Below, in pieces: positions 39,151 to 49,608 of a stretch of DNA of 64,000 nucleotides; position 1 is the first letter of the stretch, and each line of letters begins with the position of its first letter. The position numbers and the translations under genes are program-made. The notes beneath the pieces are model-generated. The model was given only the letters and a program-made list of their open reading frames with translations, was not told the DNA's origin and did no database searches. The stretch spans positions 186,001 to 250,000 of the forward strand of contig NZ_JABTYE010000001.1 in the NCBI RefSeq assembly GCF_013314895.1, in the 5' to 3' direction. The stretch is from Cupriavidus gilardii. GTDB lineage: Bacteria > Pseudomonadota > Gammaproteobacteria > Burkholderiales > Burkholderiaceae.

Positions 39151-40180
39151 CCGCTCGTCACCTTTGAACGCGCTAAACCCCATGGACCACGCGCGTCGCG
39201 CCTCGGCCTTCATTTCGCGTACCTGCATCGAGCCATCGCCTTCAGACGCGAAGCGCTTAGGACAATTCGCTATCGCGCCAAGCGATCATTCCACCGTTGG
39301 AGTTGCGAATGCATGTAAATCCGCGAATCCAGAGCCTGTGGGCAAGAGCGACATGCTGAAGACGCTAAAAGCGCGCAACCTGAGCGTCCACGGTGCACAT
39401 GTATATCATGTTGGGATCCCAGCTATCTTGTTGCTAGCATCTGCGTATGCCGCCGATCGAATAACGCGTAAGGTCTTTTTTGAGACCCTGGATCTTTTTG
39501 TGCAACACGCGCAAACAGACTGGGATGACCCGGAAGCGATCAAACCGCATCACCTCACGCACCTAGGCATCGCTGCGGCCGACGCTAGAAAACTTCCATT
39601 GCATGATTCCATGCACGACATCGTGCTAGTCGCTGGCCTGTTGAACGGCGTAATCGACATGGAGGATTTTGAGCTGCTATACGGTCCCGGGTCAAAGGGG
39701 CGTTTTTTGCAACGCCACTTTCCCGGCGCGCCCGTACTGCCTCCGGCTCCGCCCTTGGCCAATCACTTCTACTGCGCTCCCTACGACGTGCAGATAAAGG
39801 ACACTAGCTACCGTCGACAGGAGTTGAAGGAAAAGCTCCCGCTGATATGTGCTCGGATGGAACAAGGCCCCGACTTCTACACTTCGACAAATCACTACAA
39901 GCTCCGCCTGCTGGCCGCCGAACAGAAGGGGGTGTCACTAAACGTCCTAGGCCCCTTCGACAACGAGGCATCGATGAGGCAAGCCTTCGCCGACACCTTC
40001 CATGTCGTGCACCCTGACTACGAACCGAACGGTACCTGGCGCCAGGATGTCAAAACTTTCCGCTTTGTTGAGCCAAAGCGGATCGACTGGATACCGCCGC
40101 AGCCGAAGAAATCGGAAACGGGTACCGACCGGTCGAAGCCGAGTCGCACTTGCGCTGAGCTCCTATGCAACGTCGTATGA
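39131..40180 (+). CDS. Protein of unknown function, island gene 2 (overlaps gene 1)
   Basis: A 349-residue protein with no family I recognise. The first 75 residues are serine-, proline- and alanine-rich with no acidic residue before position 19, a composition often seen in type III secretion signals and disordered leaders. A compact core runs from about residue 85 to 320: a hydrophobic helix VGIPAILLLASAYAA, a NHFYCAPYDVQIKD segment and a TSTNHYKLRLLAAEQ segment. The last four residues are CNVV, resembling a CaaX box. The start lies 20 bases inside gene 1 with AGGA eight bases upstream, indicating coupled translation. Composition is about half G+C (28/60 and 29/60 in lines 39421 and 39841), far below flanking genes. 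Confidence 0.6.
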   Translation: MLHSSTSRSSPLNALNPMDHARRASAFISRTCIEPSPSDAKRLGQFAIAPSDHSTVGVANACKSANPEPVGKSDMLKTLKARNLSVHGAHVYHVGIPAILLLASAYAADRITRKVFFETLDLFVQHAQTDWDDPEAIKPHHLTHLGIAAADARKLPLHDSMHDIVLVAGLLNGVIDMEDFELLYGPGSKGRFLQRHFPGAPVLPPAPPLANHFYCAPYDVQIKDTSYRRQELKEKLPLICARMEQGPDFYTSTNHYKLRLLAAEQKGVSLNVLGPFDNEASMRQAFADTFHVVHPDYEPNGTWRQDVKTFRFVEPKRIDWIPPQPKKSETGTDRSKPSRTCAELLCNVV

Positions 40181-40220
40181 CTGCCCAGCAGAGGTAGCTC
40201 GAACATAACGATTCACCTAC

Positions 40221-40257
40221 AAAAAAGGCCGCGCCCTTGGTTGGGCGCGGCCTTTTT
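40221..40257. terminator. Strong bidirectional terminator between the island and dnaJ
   Basis: An 11-bp GC stem (GGCCGCGCCC core) with a six-base loop is flanked by A6 and T5, so it can end both dnaJ and the island transcript. It probably belonged to dnaJ before the island arrived. Confidence 0.9.
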
Positions 40258-40290
40258 ATCGCTCCCCGCCAATTGCGGGGAAAGCATGAC

Positions 40291-41424
40291 TCAACTAAAA
40301 AAACTCTTCACCTTATCCAACCAGGACTGCTCCTGCGGACTGTGCCGCGAGCCGCCCTCGTGGACTGAGCGGTCGAACTGGCGCAGCAGTTCCTTCTGGG
40401 CTTCGGTCAGCTTGACCGGGGTCTCGACGTTGACGTGCACGTAGAGGTCGCCCGGCGTGCCGGAGCGCACGCCCTTGATGCCCTTGCCGCGCAGGCGGAA
40501 GGTGCGGCCGGTCTGCGTGCCTTCGGGGACCGGGAAGCTGGCCTTGCCGTTCAGCGTCGGCACTTCGAGGTCACCGCCCAGTGCGGCGGTGGCGTACGAG
40601 ATCGGCATCTGGCAATGCAGATCGTCGCCGTCGCGCTCGAACACCGGGTGCGGCTTGATATGGACTTCGACATAGAGGTCGCCCGGAGGCCCGCCGTTGA
40701 TGCCGGGTTCGCCGTTGCCGGTCGAGCGGATCCGCATGCCTTCGTCGATGCCGGCCGGGATCTTGACCTCGAGGGTCTTCTGCGTCTTGATCTTGCCCTG
40801 GCCGTGGCATTTGACACACGGCTTGGGGATGTACTTGCCGGTGCCGTGGCACTTGGGGCAAGTCTGCTGCATCGTGAAGAAGCCCTGCGACACGCGGACC
40901 TGTCCGATGCCTTTACACGTGGGGCAGGTCTCGACGTGCGAGCCGGGCTCGGCGCCGTTGCCGTGGCAGTGGTCGCAGTCGTCCCAGTGCGGCACGCGGA
41001 TCTGCGCCTCGTGCCCGTGCGCGGCCTGCTCGAGCGTGATCTCCATGCTGTAGCGCAGGTCGGCGCCGCGATAGACCTGCGGACCGCCGCGTTGCCGCCC
41101 GCCGGCCGCCTGGCCGAAGATGTCGCCAAAGATATCGCCGAAGGCCTCGGCGAAGCCGCCGTAGCCCTGGGCACCGCCGAAGCCGCCCGCCATGTTCGGG
41201 TCCACGCCCGCGTGGCCGTACTGATCGTAGGCCGCCTTCTTTTCGGGATCGGAGAGCATCTCGTAGGCCTCCTTGGCCTCCTTGAATTTCTCCTCCGCAT
41301 CCTTGCTGTCGGGATTGCGGTCCGGGTGGTACTTCATCGCGAGCTTGCGATACGCCTTCTTGATGTCGTCGTCGCTCGCGTTCTTGCCCACCCCGAGCAC
41401 TTCGTAGTAGTCACGTTTTGCCAT
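40291..41424 (-). CDS. dnaJ: Chaperone protein DnaJ
   Basis: Hsp40 co-chaperone that delivers substrates to DnaK and stimulates its ATPase. The 377-residue protein is a full type I DnaJ. The J domain has HPD at residues 33-35, followed by a Gly/Phe-rich linker and four zinc-binding CxxCxGxG repeats ([32 protein letters not shown]). The C-terminal substrate and dimer domains follow. It lies 185 bases after dnaK on the same strand and is probably read from the dnaK heat-shock promoter. Confidence 0.98.
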   Translation of the reverse strand: MAKRDYYEVLGVGKNASDDDIKKAYRKLAMKYHPDRNPDSKDAEEKFKEAKEAYEMLSDPEKKAAYDQYGHAGVDPNMAGGFGGAQGYGGFAEAFGDIFGDIFGQAAGGRQRGGPQVYRGADLRYSMEITLEQAAHGHEAQIRVPHWDDCDHCHGNGAEPGSHVETCPTCKGIGQVRVSQGFFTMQQTCPKCHGTGKYIPKPCVKCHGQGKIKTQKTLEVKIPAGIDEGMRIRSTGNGEPGINGGPPGDLYVEVHIKPHPVFERDGDDLHCQMPISYATAALGGDLEVPTLNGKASFPVPEGTQTGRTFRLRGKGIKGVRSGTPGDLYVHVNVETPVKLTEAQKELLRQFDRSVHEGGSRHSPQEQSWLDKVKSFFS

Positions 41425-41609
41425 GGTGGCTCAAACCCTGATTGGCCGGCCGGTGCGCACATGCGCGCCGGCCGACGAATAGCAAAAAGCCGAGCGGGGA
41501 AATCCGACGGCGCCGGCCCGCAGGTCCGCGCTTGGTCCGATATCCGCCGCCCGGCGTCGGGACAGGCATGGCGCCGGCGCAAGGCCCGCGCCATCCCATG
41601 TCCGTCGCA

Positions 41610-43565
<1,956 letters not shown>

Positions 43566-43622
43566 TTATTCTCTCCTCTTGAGCCATCGCTATCCGCGCG
43601 GCCTCAACTCAACCTGAGGCCG

Positions 43623-43650
43623 AAGTGTGGCCGGCCGGCACCTTTTCAAG
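43623..43650 (-). promoter_or_regulatory. Candidate sigma-32 heat-shock promoter of dnaK
   Basis: On the minus strand a perfect CTTGAA is followed after 14 bases by CCACACTT, which matches five of seven fixed positions of the CCCCATNT -10. It is 58 bases before the dnaK start. Confidence 0.55.
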
Positions 43651-43762
43651 GGCGGAACCGGCAAATCCGAGTAATTTTGTTGGTTTTTAGGGCGCCAGGC
43701 TTGGCAGAAACCCGTGGCACCGCCGGAGGCGAGAATCCGCCCCAACCGTCACTTATGTCAAA

Positions 43763-44314
43763 TCAATTCTTGCGGCCGCGTTGCCATTGCACGTCGGTCT
43801 GCCCGCCGGCCCGGTTCGCCACGCGGGCCAGCACGAACAGCAGGTCGGACAGGCGGTTCAGATACTGGCGGGGCGCCTCGTTGACCGCTTCCACGGCGCC
43901 CAGTGCGACCAGCGCCCGCTCGGCGCGCCGGCAGACGGTGCGGCAGACATGGGCCAGCGCCGCCGCGCGGGTGCCGCCCGGCAGGATGAATTCGGCCAGC
44001 CGCGGCAGATCGGCGTTGTAGTGCGCCAGCCAGTCGTCGAGCTGGGCGACCTGCTCGGGCTTGACCAGGGTGTAACCGGGGATCGACAGCTCCCCGCCCA
44101 GATCGAACAGGTCGTGCTGGATATGCAGCAGCGCGGCGCGGATGTCGTCGGGCAACGCCTCGGTCAGCAACACGCCGAGCTGCGCGTTCAGTTCGTCCAC
44201 CTCGCCGATCGCGGCGATGCGCAGGCTGTCCTTGCCGGTACGGCTGCCGTCGCCCAGTCCGGTGGTGCCCGCATCGCCGGTACGGGTGGCGATCCGGCTC
44301 AATCGATTGCCCAT
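43763..44314 (-). CDS. Cob(I)yrinic acid / cobalamin adenosyltransferase, PduO type
   Basis: ATP-dependent formation of adenosylcobalamin. The 183-residue protein has the N-terminal ATP loop RIATRTGDAGTTGLGDGSR, the GEVDELNAQLG helix, the RRAERALVAL helix and the C-terminal LNRLSDLLFVLARVAN, all typical of PduO-type enzymes. The start MGNRLSRIATRTG is clear although the frame is open far upstream. It lies alone between dnaK and a divergent flavoprotein gene; no cobalamin riboswitch or other B12 gene is seen. Confidence 0.94.
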   Translation of the reverse strand: MGNRLSRIATRTGDAGTTGLGDGSRTGKDSLRIAAIGEVDELNAQLGVLLTEALPDDIRAALLHIQHDLFDLGGELSIPGYTLVKPEQVAQLDDWLAHYNADLPRLAEFILPGGTRAAALAHVCRTVCRRAERALVALGAVEAVNEAPRQYLNRLSDLLFVLARVANRAGGQTDVQWQRGRKN

Positions 44315-44512
44315 GGCAGTTCTCCCTGTCGATCCCGCATTATGGCGCGGCATGCACGCGGCGTAGAATAACGGGATCCGCAACACCGGGCCGCGCACGC
44401 CGCGCGGCCGCACCGAGACACCGGGTAGCGGCTCGCCGGGTCGCCGTAAAGGCCCACCGCCGGGGAACACCCGAACAGAGCGCAGCCCGCCCAAGCCCCG
44501 CCGGAGACCAGC

Positions 44513-45931
44513 ATGAACCATCCCACGCCCCACGCCGCCCTGACCCGCCGTCCGCTGCCGCCGGAAGTGGCCGACGCCCTGCAGGCGCGCTTCGGCGATC
44601 GCTTCACCACCTCGGCCGGCGTGCGCGAGCACCACGGCCGCGACGAGTCGCCGTTTCCGCCGGCCGCGCCCGATGCGGTGGTGTTCGCCCACAGCACCGA
44701 GGAAGTGGCCGAGGTGGCCAGGCTGTGCAACGCGCATGGCGTGCCGCTGATTCCCTACGGCGCGGGCTCGTCGCTGGAGGGACATCTGCTGGCGGTCGCG
44801 GGCGGCATCAGCCTGGACCTGTCGCAGATGAACCAGGTGATCGCGGTCCAGCCGGAGGACCTGACCGTCACCGTGCAGCCCGGCGTCACCCGCAAGCAGC
44901 TGAACCAGGAAATCAAGGACACCGGCCTGTTCTTTCCGATCGACCCGGGCGCCGACGCCTCGCTGGGCGGCATGTGCGCGACGCGGGCGTCGGGGACCAA
45001 CGCCGTGCGCTACGGCACCATGCGCGAGAACGTGCTGGCGCTGACCGTGGTGACCGCCGACGGCCGCGTGATCAAGACCGGCACCCACGCCCGCAAGTCG
45101 TCGGCCGGCTACGACCTGACCCGGCTGTTCGTCGGCAGCGAAGGGACGCTCGGCATCATCACCGAGATCACGGTGCGGCTGTACCCGCAGCCCGAGGCGA
45201 TCTCGGCCGCGGTCTGCGCCTTCCCGGACATGGGCAGCGCGGTGCGGGCCGTGATCGACACCATCCAGCTCGGCGTGCCGGTGGCGCGCGTCGAATTCGT
45301 CGACGCGCTGGCGATCCGCGCGATCAACCGTCACGACCGCCTGACGCTGCCCGAAAGCCCCCATCTGTTCTTCGAATTCCACGGTACCGAGGCCGGCGTG
45401 CGCGAGCAGGCCGAGACCGTGCAGCAGATCACCGCCGAGCATGGCGGCCAGGGCTTCGAATGGGCGACGCGGCCGGAAGACCGCAGCCGGCTGTGGAATG
45501 CCCGCCATACCGCCTACTTCGCGATGCTGCAGCTCAAGCCCGGCTGCCGGGCAGTGACCACCGACGTCTGCGTGCCGATCTCGCGGCTGGCCGACTGCGT
45601 GGTCGAGACCGAGCGCGACCTGATCGCCTCGGGCCTGCCCTGCCCGATCGTCGGCCATGTCGGCGACGGCAATTTCCACGTGGCGATCCTGACCGATCCC
45701 GACAAGCCCGAAGAACTGGAACAGGCCGAGGCACTGAACGCGGCAATCGTCTCGCGTGCGCTCGCCATGGGCGGCACCTGCACCGGCGAGCACGGCGTCG
45801 GCCTGCACAAGATCGACTTCCTGATCAGCGAGCATGGCGAGGACGCGCTGGACGTGATGCGCGCGATCAAGCGGGCGCTGGACCCGAACGGCATCCTGAA
45901 CCCGGGCAAGATCTTCCGCCCGAACCGCTGA
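44513..45931 (+). CDS. FAD-linked D-lactate dehydrogenase-like oxidoreductase
   Basis: A 472-residue flavoprotein of the FAD_binding_4 / FAD-oxidase C family, most like D-lactate dehydrogenase (cytochrome) type. The FAD pocket motifs PYGAGSSLEG, FFPIDPGADASLGGM and GSEGTLGII are intact. The C-terminal domain has GHVGDGNFHV and GGTCTGEHGVGLHK, whose histidines bind the substrate metal. No signal peptide. It opens a co-directional group with a LysR regulator ten bases downstream and glcD beyond, so D-lactate or another 2-hydroxy acid is the likely substrate. GGAG precedes the ATG. Confidence 0.88.
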   Translation: MNHPTPHAALTRRPLPPEVADALQARFGDRFTTSAGVREHHGRDESPFPPAAPDAVVFAHSTEEVAEVARLCNAHGVPLIPYGAGSSLEGHLLAVAGGISLDLSQMNQVIAVQPEDLTVTVQPGVTRKQLNQEIKDTGLFFPIDPGADASLGGMCATRASGTNAVRYGTMRENVLALTVVTADGRVIKTGTHARKSSAGYDLTRLFVGSEGTLGIITEITVRLYPQPEAISAAVCAFPDMGSAVRAVIDTIQLGVPVARVEFVDALAIRAINRHDRLTLPESPHLFFEFHGTEAGVREQAETVQQITAEHGGQGFEWATRPEDRSRLWNARHTAYFAMLQLKPGCRAVTTDVCVPISRLADCVVETERDLIASGLPCPIVGHVGDGNFHVAILTDPDKPEELEQAEALNAAIVSRALAMGGTCTGEHGVGLHKIDFLISEHGEDALDVMRAIKRALDPNGILNPGKIFRPNR

Positions 45932-45941
45932 GCCGATCCCC

Positions 45942-46832
45942 ATGGCCGCGCTGTTCAACCGCATCCCGCCGCTCCATCTGCTGATCGCCTTCGAGGCGGC
46001 GTCGCGGCTGGGCAGCTTCGCCCGCGCCGCCGAGGAGCTGTCGGTGACGCCCAGCGCGGTGTCGCACCGGATCAAGAATCTCGAAGAGCTGTGGGGCGAG
46101 GACCTGTTCGTGCGCGCCAACACCGCGCTGCGGCTGACGGCGGCCGGCACGCGCTATCTGCGCAATGTCCAGGACGCCCTCAAGTCGCTGAACGAGCTGG
46201 CGCGCCCCGAGTACAACAAGATGCGCACCCGGCTGCGGGTCGCGACGCCGCCGACCTTCGGCCGCCAGCATCTGGTGCCGCGGCTGCCCGAGTTCGGGGC
46301 GCTCTATCCGCATATCGACCTGGAACTGCAGCTGGCGATCCCTTTTCTCGACGTGAAGGCCGAGGACGCCGACGTGGAGGTCCGCTATGGCACCGGGCGC
46401 TATCCGGACCTGAAGACCACGCGGCTGCTGGTCGAGCCGGTGTTTCCGGCCTGCGGGCGCGAGTACTATGAACGAATCGACGGACGCTCGATCACGCGCC
46501 CCGAGCACCTGGCCAATCTGGTGCTGCTGCGCAGTCCGCTGGAGCCATGGAAGCCGTGGTTCGAGACCGCCGGCCTCGATTGGCCCGAGCCGCAGAGCGG
46601 CCCCCAGTTCAACGACATCGGCTTCATGCTGGAGGCGGTCGCCTCGAACCAGGGCGTGGCGCTGGTGCGCCAGCGCATGGCACGGCACTGGCTGTCGCTG
46701 GGCCAGATGGTGCGGCTGCTCGATATCGAATCGGAGTCGCCGCATGGCTACTACATCGTCGAGCGCGAACAGGCGCCGCTCAAGCCCGAGGCCCGCTACT
46801 TCGTCGACTGGCTGCTCAGCCTGGAGTGGTAA
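45942..46832 (+). CDS. LysR family transcriptional regulator (GcvA-like)
   Basis: A 296-residue LysR regulator. The N-terminal winged helix-turn-helix (LIAFEAASRLGSFARAAEEL then VTPSAVSHRIKNLEE) belongs to the GcvA-type subgroup. The periplasmic-binding-like effector domain begins near LRVATPPTFG. It lies directly behind the D-lactate-dehydrogenase-like gene and ahead of glcD. Unlike most LysR genes it is co-directional with its presumed targets rather than divergent. The effector is unknown; a 2-hydroxy acid is a guess from context. Confidence 0.88.
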   Translation: MAALFNRIPPLHLLIAFEAASRLGSFARAAEELSVTPSAVSHRIKNLEELWGEDLFVRANTALRLTAAGTRYLRNVQDALKSLNELARPEYNKMRTRLRVATPPTFGRQHLVPRLPEFGALYPHIDLELQLAIPFLDVKAEDADVEVRYGTGRYPDLKTTRLLVEPVFPACGREYYERIDGRSITRPEHLANLVLLRSPLEPWKPWFETAGLDWPEPQSGPQFNDIGFMLEAVASNQGVALVRQRMARHWLSLGQMVRLLDIESESPHGYYIVEREQAPLKPEARYFVDWLLSLEW

Positions 46833-47001
46833 GGCGGCCCGGCCGGCGCAGCAACCACCTTGTCGCGGCATGAGCATTTTTGATCGGCGCGGCGCGCCGA
46901 ATTCACGTGCGGCGGCGGCTGCGCGGCCATCGGCTGCGCTATAGTCTGCCGTCCCCGCCTCGCCTGCGCCGCCAGGGCCGCGAGGCCATACAGGAGTCGC
47001 C

Positions 47002-48525
47002 ATGAACGCCCCGCAAGACGCTGCCATCCCAGCGGCCTCCTCGGCCGCGCTGGCCGCCGCGCTGTCGCCCGAGCAGACCGCCGAGCTGTTGCGCGAACTC
47101 GCGCGCATCCTTCCCGAGCCGGCGCTGCTGACGCGTCCCGAAGACACCGTGCCCTATGAATGCGACGGCCTGGCGGCCTATCGCCAGGTGCCGCTCGCGG
47201 TCGTGCTTCCCGATACTGAGGACCAAGTGATCGCGATCCTGCGGCTGTGCCACCGGCTGCGCGTGCCCGTGGTGCCGCGCGGCGCCGGCACCAGCCTGTC
47301 GGGCGGCGCGATGCCGATCGCCAGCGGCGTGGTGCTGTCGCTGGCCAAGTTCAAGCGCATCGTGTCGATCGATCCGCTGTCACGCACCGCGGTGGTCCAG
47401 CCGGGCGTGCGCAACCTGGCGATTTCCGAAGCCGCCGCGCCGTACGGCCTGTACTACGCGCCCGATCCCTCGTCCCAGATCGCCTGCACCATCGGCGGCA
47501 ACGTCGCCGAGAATTCGGGCGGCGTGCATTGCCTCAAATACGGTTTGACCGTCCATAACGTGCTGCGCGTGCGCGCCATCACCATGGAAGGCGACGTGGT
47601 CGAGTTCGGCAGCGCGGCGCCCGACGCGCCCGGCCTGGATCTTCTGGCCGTGCTGATCGGCTCGGAAGGCATGCTGGCGGTCACCACCGAGGTCACCGTC
47701 AAGCTGGTGCCGCGGCCGCAGCTGGCGCAGGTCATCATGGCCAGCTTCGACGACGTCGAGAAAGGCGGCAACGCAGTCGCCGACGTGATCGCCGCCGGCA
47801 TCATCCCGGCCGGGCTGGAGATGATGGACAAGCCGGCGACCGCCGCGGTCGAGGAATTCGTCCATGCTGGCTACGACCTCGATGCCGCCGCGATCCTGCT
47901 GTGCGAGTCCGATGGCACGCCCGAGGAAGTGGCCGAGGAAATCGAACGGATGAGCGAGGTGCTGCGCGCCTCCGGCGCGACCCGAATCGCGGTGTCGCAG
48001 AGCGAGCCGGAGCGCCTGCGCTTCTGGAGCGGCCGCAAGAACGCCTTTCCCGCCGCGGGCCGGATCTCGCCCGACTACTATTGCATGGACGGCACCATCC
48101 CGCGCAAGCACATCGGCACGCTGCTCAAGCGCATCGAGCAGATGGAGCTCAAGTACGGCCTGCGCTGCATCAACGTGTTCCATGCCGGCGACGGCAACAT
48201 GCATCCGCTGATCCTGTTCGATGGCGCGGACCATGACGAATGGCAGCGCGCCGAGCTGTTCGGCGCCGACATCCTGGAGACCTGCGTGGAGCTCGGCGGC
48301 ACCGTGACCGGCGAGCACGGCGTCGGCGTCGAGAAGCTCAATTCGATGTGCGTACAGTTCGCGCCGGAGGAGCGCGAGGCGTTCCTGCGCGTGAAGGCGG
48401 CCTTCGACCCGGCCCGGCTGCTCAATCCGGACAAGGCCATTCCGACGCTGGCGCGCTGCGCCGAATACGGCAAGATGCACGTGCGCCGCGGCGTGCTGCC
48501 GCATCCGGACCTGCCCCGCTTCTGA
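47002..48525 (+). CDS. glcD: Glycolate oxidase FAD subunit GlcD
   Basis: FAD-binding catalytic subunit of the membrane-associated glycolate dehydrogenase GlcDEF, oxidising glycolate (and D-lactate) to glyoxylate. The 507-residue protein has VPRGAGTSLSGGA, YAPDPSSQIACTIGGN, GSEGMLAVTTE and the metal/substrate histidines in FHAGDGNMHPLIL and TGEHGVGVEKL. A GGAG-like site precedes the ATG. A potassium channel gene follows 17 bases on, then glcE and glcF. Confidence 0.93.
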   Translation: MNAPQDAAIPAASSAALAAALSPEQTAELLRELARILPEPALLTRPEDTVPYECDGLAAYRQVPLAVVLPDTEDQVIAILRLCHRLRVPVVPRGAGTSLSGGAMPIASGVVLSLAKFKRIVSIDPLSRTAVVQPGVRNLAISEAAAPYGLYYAPDPSSQIACTIGGNVAENSGGVHCLKYGLTVHNVLRVRAITMEGDVVEFGSAAPDAPGLDLLAVLIGSEGMLAVTTEVTVKLVPRPQLAQVIMASFDDVEKGGNAVADVIAAGIIPAGLEMMDKPATAAVEEFVHAGYDLDAAAILLCESDGTPEEVAEEIERMSEVLRASGATRIAVSQSEPERLRFWSGRKNAFPAAGRISPDYYCMDGTIPRKHIGTLLKRIEQMELKYGLRCINVFHAGDGNMHPLILFDGADHDEWQRAELFGADILETCVELGGTVTGEHGVGVEKLNSMCVQFAPEEREAFLRVKAAFDPARLLNPDKAIPTLARCAEYGKMHVRRGVLPHPDLPRF

Positions 48526-48542
48526 GCAAAGCCCGCACGCCG

Positions 48543-49487
48543 ATGGCCAACTACCGCCAAGCTCCCCGCAACGACGGCCCCCGCCAGGCGCAGCGCGACG
48601 ATCCGCGCCGCCGCCAGGAAGCGTATGTGCGCCAGTATCTGGGCAAGCCGGACACCGGCTGGCGCCAGCGTTGGTACACCATCATCTTCGAGGCCGATAC
48701 GCGCGAGGGCCGGCAGTTCGATGTCGCGCTGCTGCTCGCCATCGTCGCCAGCGTGCTGGTGGTGATGTTCGACAGCGTGCCGGCGATCCACGCGCGGCTC
48801 GGTGTGGGCTTCACCGTGCTCGAGTGGATGTTCACGCTGCTGTTCACCGCCGAATACGTGATGCGGATCCTGGTGGTACGGCGGCGCCTGCGCTATGTGT
48901 TCAGCTTCTTCGGCATCATCGACTTCATCTCGATCATGCCGACCTGGCTGGCCTTCTTCATGCCCGAGCTGGCCTTCCTGATCGACGTGCGCCTGCTGCG
49001 GCTGCTGCGGGTGTTCCGGATCCTGAAGCTGACGGTCTACTTCGAAGAGGCGCAGATCCTCTACCGCGCACTGGCCAACAGCCGGCGCAAGATCTCGGTC
49101 TTCCTCGGCACCGTTTTCATCATCACCGTGATCCTCGGCACCGTGATGTATGTGGTCGAGGGGCCCGAGAACGGCTTCGTCAGCATTCCGCGCAGCATGT
49201 ACTGGGCAGTCGTGACGCTGACCACCACCGGCTACGGCGACATGGTGCCGAAGACCGCCGTGGGGCAGTTCATCACCTCGCTGACGATCCTGCTCGGCTA
49301 CGGCATCATCGCCTTCCCGACCGGCATCGTCGGCGCGGAACTCGCCGCCAGCATCATCCGCCGCCCGCTGACGACGCGCACCTGCGTGCATTGCCTGACC
49401 GAGGGGCACGACCCCGACGCCTCCTATTGCAAGCATTGCGGCAAGAAGCTGCCGCCGTATCAGGTCGAGGTCGGCGACAACGCCTGA
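48543..49487 (+). CDS. Voltage-gated (Kv-like) potassium channel with C-terminal zinc ribbon
   Basis: A 314-residue six-helix ion channel. The voltage sensor S4 has basic residues at every third position (R150, R153, R156, R159, K162). The pore has the selectivity filter TTTGYGD at residues 227-233. After the last helix a short cytoplasmic domain carries four cysteines (C281, C284, C296, C299) in CxxC pairs, a zinc-ribbon pattern. The channel selects K+ by its filter; gating by voltage is inferred. It sits inside the glc operon, 17 bases after glcD and 121 before glcE, which is unusual. Confidence 0.9.
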   Translation: MANYRQAPRNDGPRQAQRDDPRRRQEAYVRQYLGKPDTGWRQRWYTIIFEADTREGRQFDVALLLAIVASVLVVMFDSVPAIHARLGVGFTVLEWMFTLLFTAEYVMRILVVRRRLRYVFSFFGIIDFISIMPTWLAFFMPELAFLIDVRLLRLLRVFRILKLTVYFEEAQILYRALANSRRKISVFLGTVFIITVILGTVMYVVEGPENGFVSIPRSMYWAVVTLTTTGYGDMVPKTAVGQFITSLTILLGYGIIAFPTGIVGAELAASIIRRPLTTRTCVHCLTEGHDPDASYCKHCGKKLPPYQVEVGDNA

Positions 49488-49608
49488 CGCTGCGCGACGA
49501 CGAACGACCGGACAAGAGAACCAGAGCGCCCGCCGGCGCGGCCGCGTGCCGCGCGCAGGGCGCCCCGAACCACAGAAAGCCAGAACCCCAGCCATCCCTG
49601 CCAACGCC

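Noticed and set aside
39131..40180. Island gene 2 as a membrane protein
   Set aside because: The only hydrophobic stretch (about residues 94-108) is short and flanked by helix-like sequence. It is better explained as a buried helix.
43763..46150. A 795-codon version of the cobalamin adenosyltransferase
   Set aside because: Everything before the methionine at 44314 is antisense to the flavoprotein gene and LysR gene and is not protein-like.
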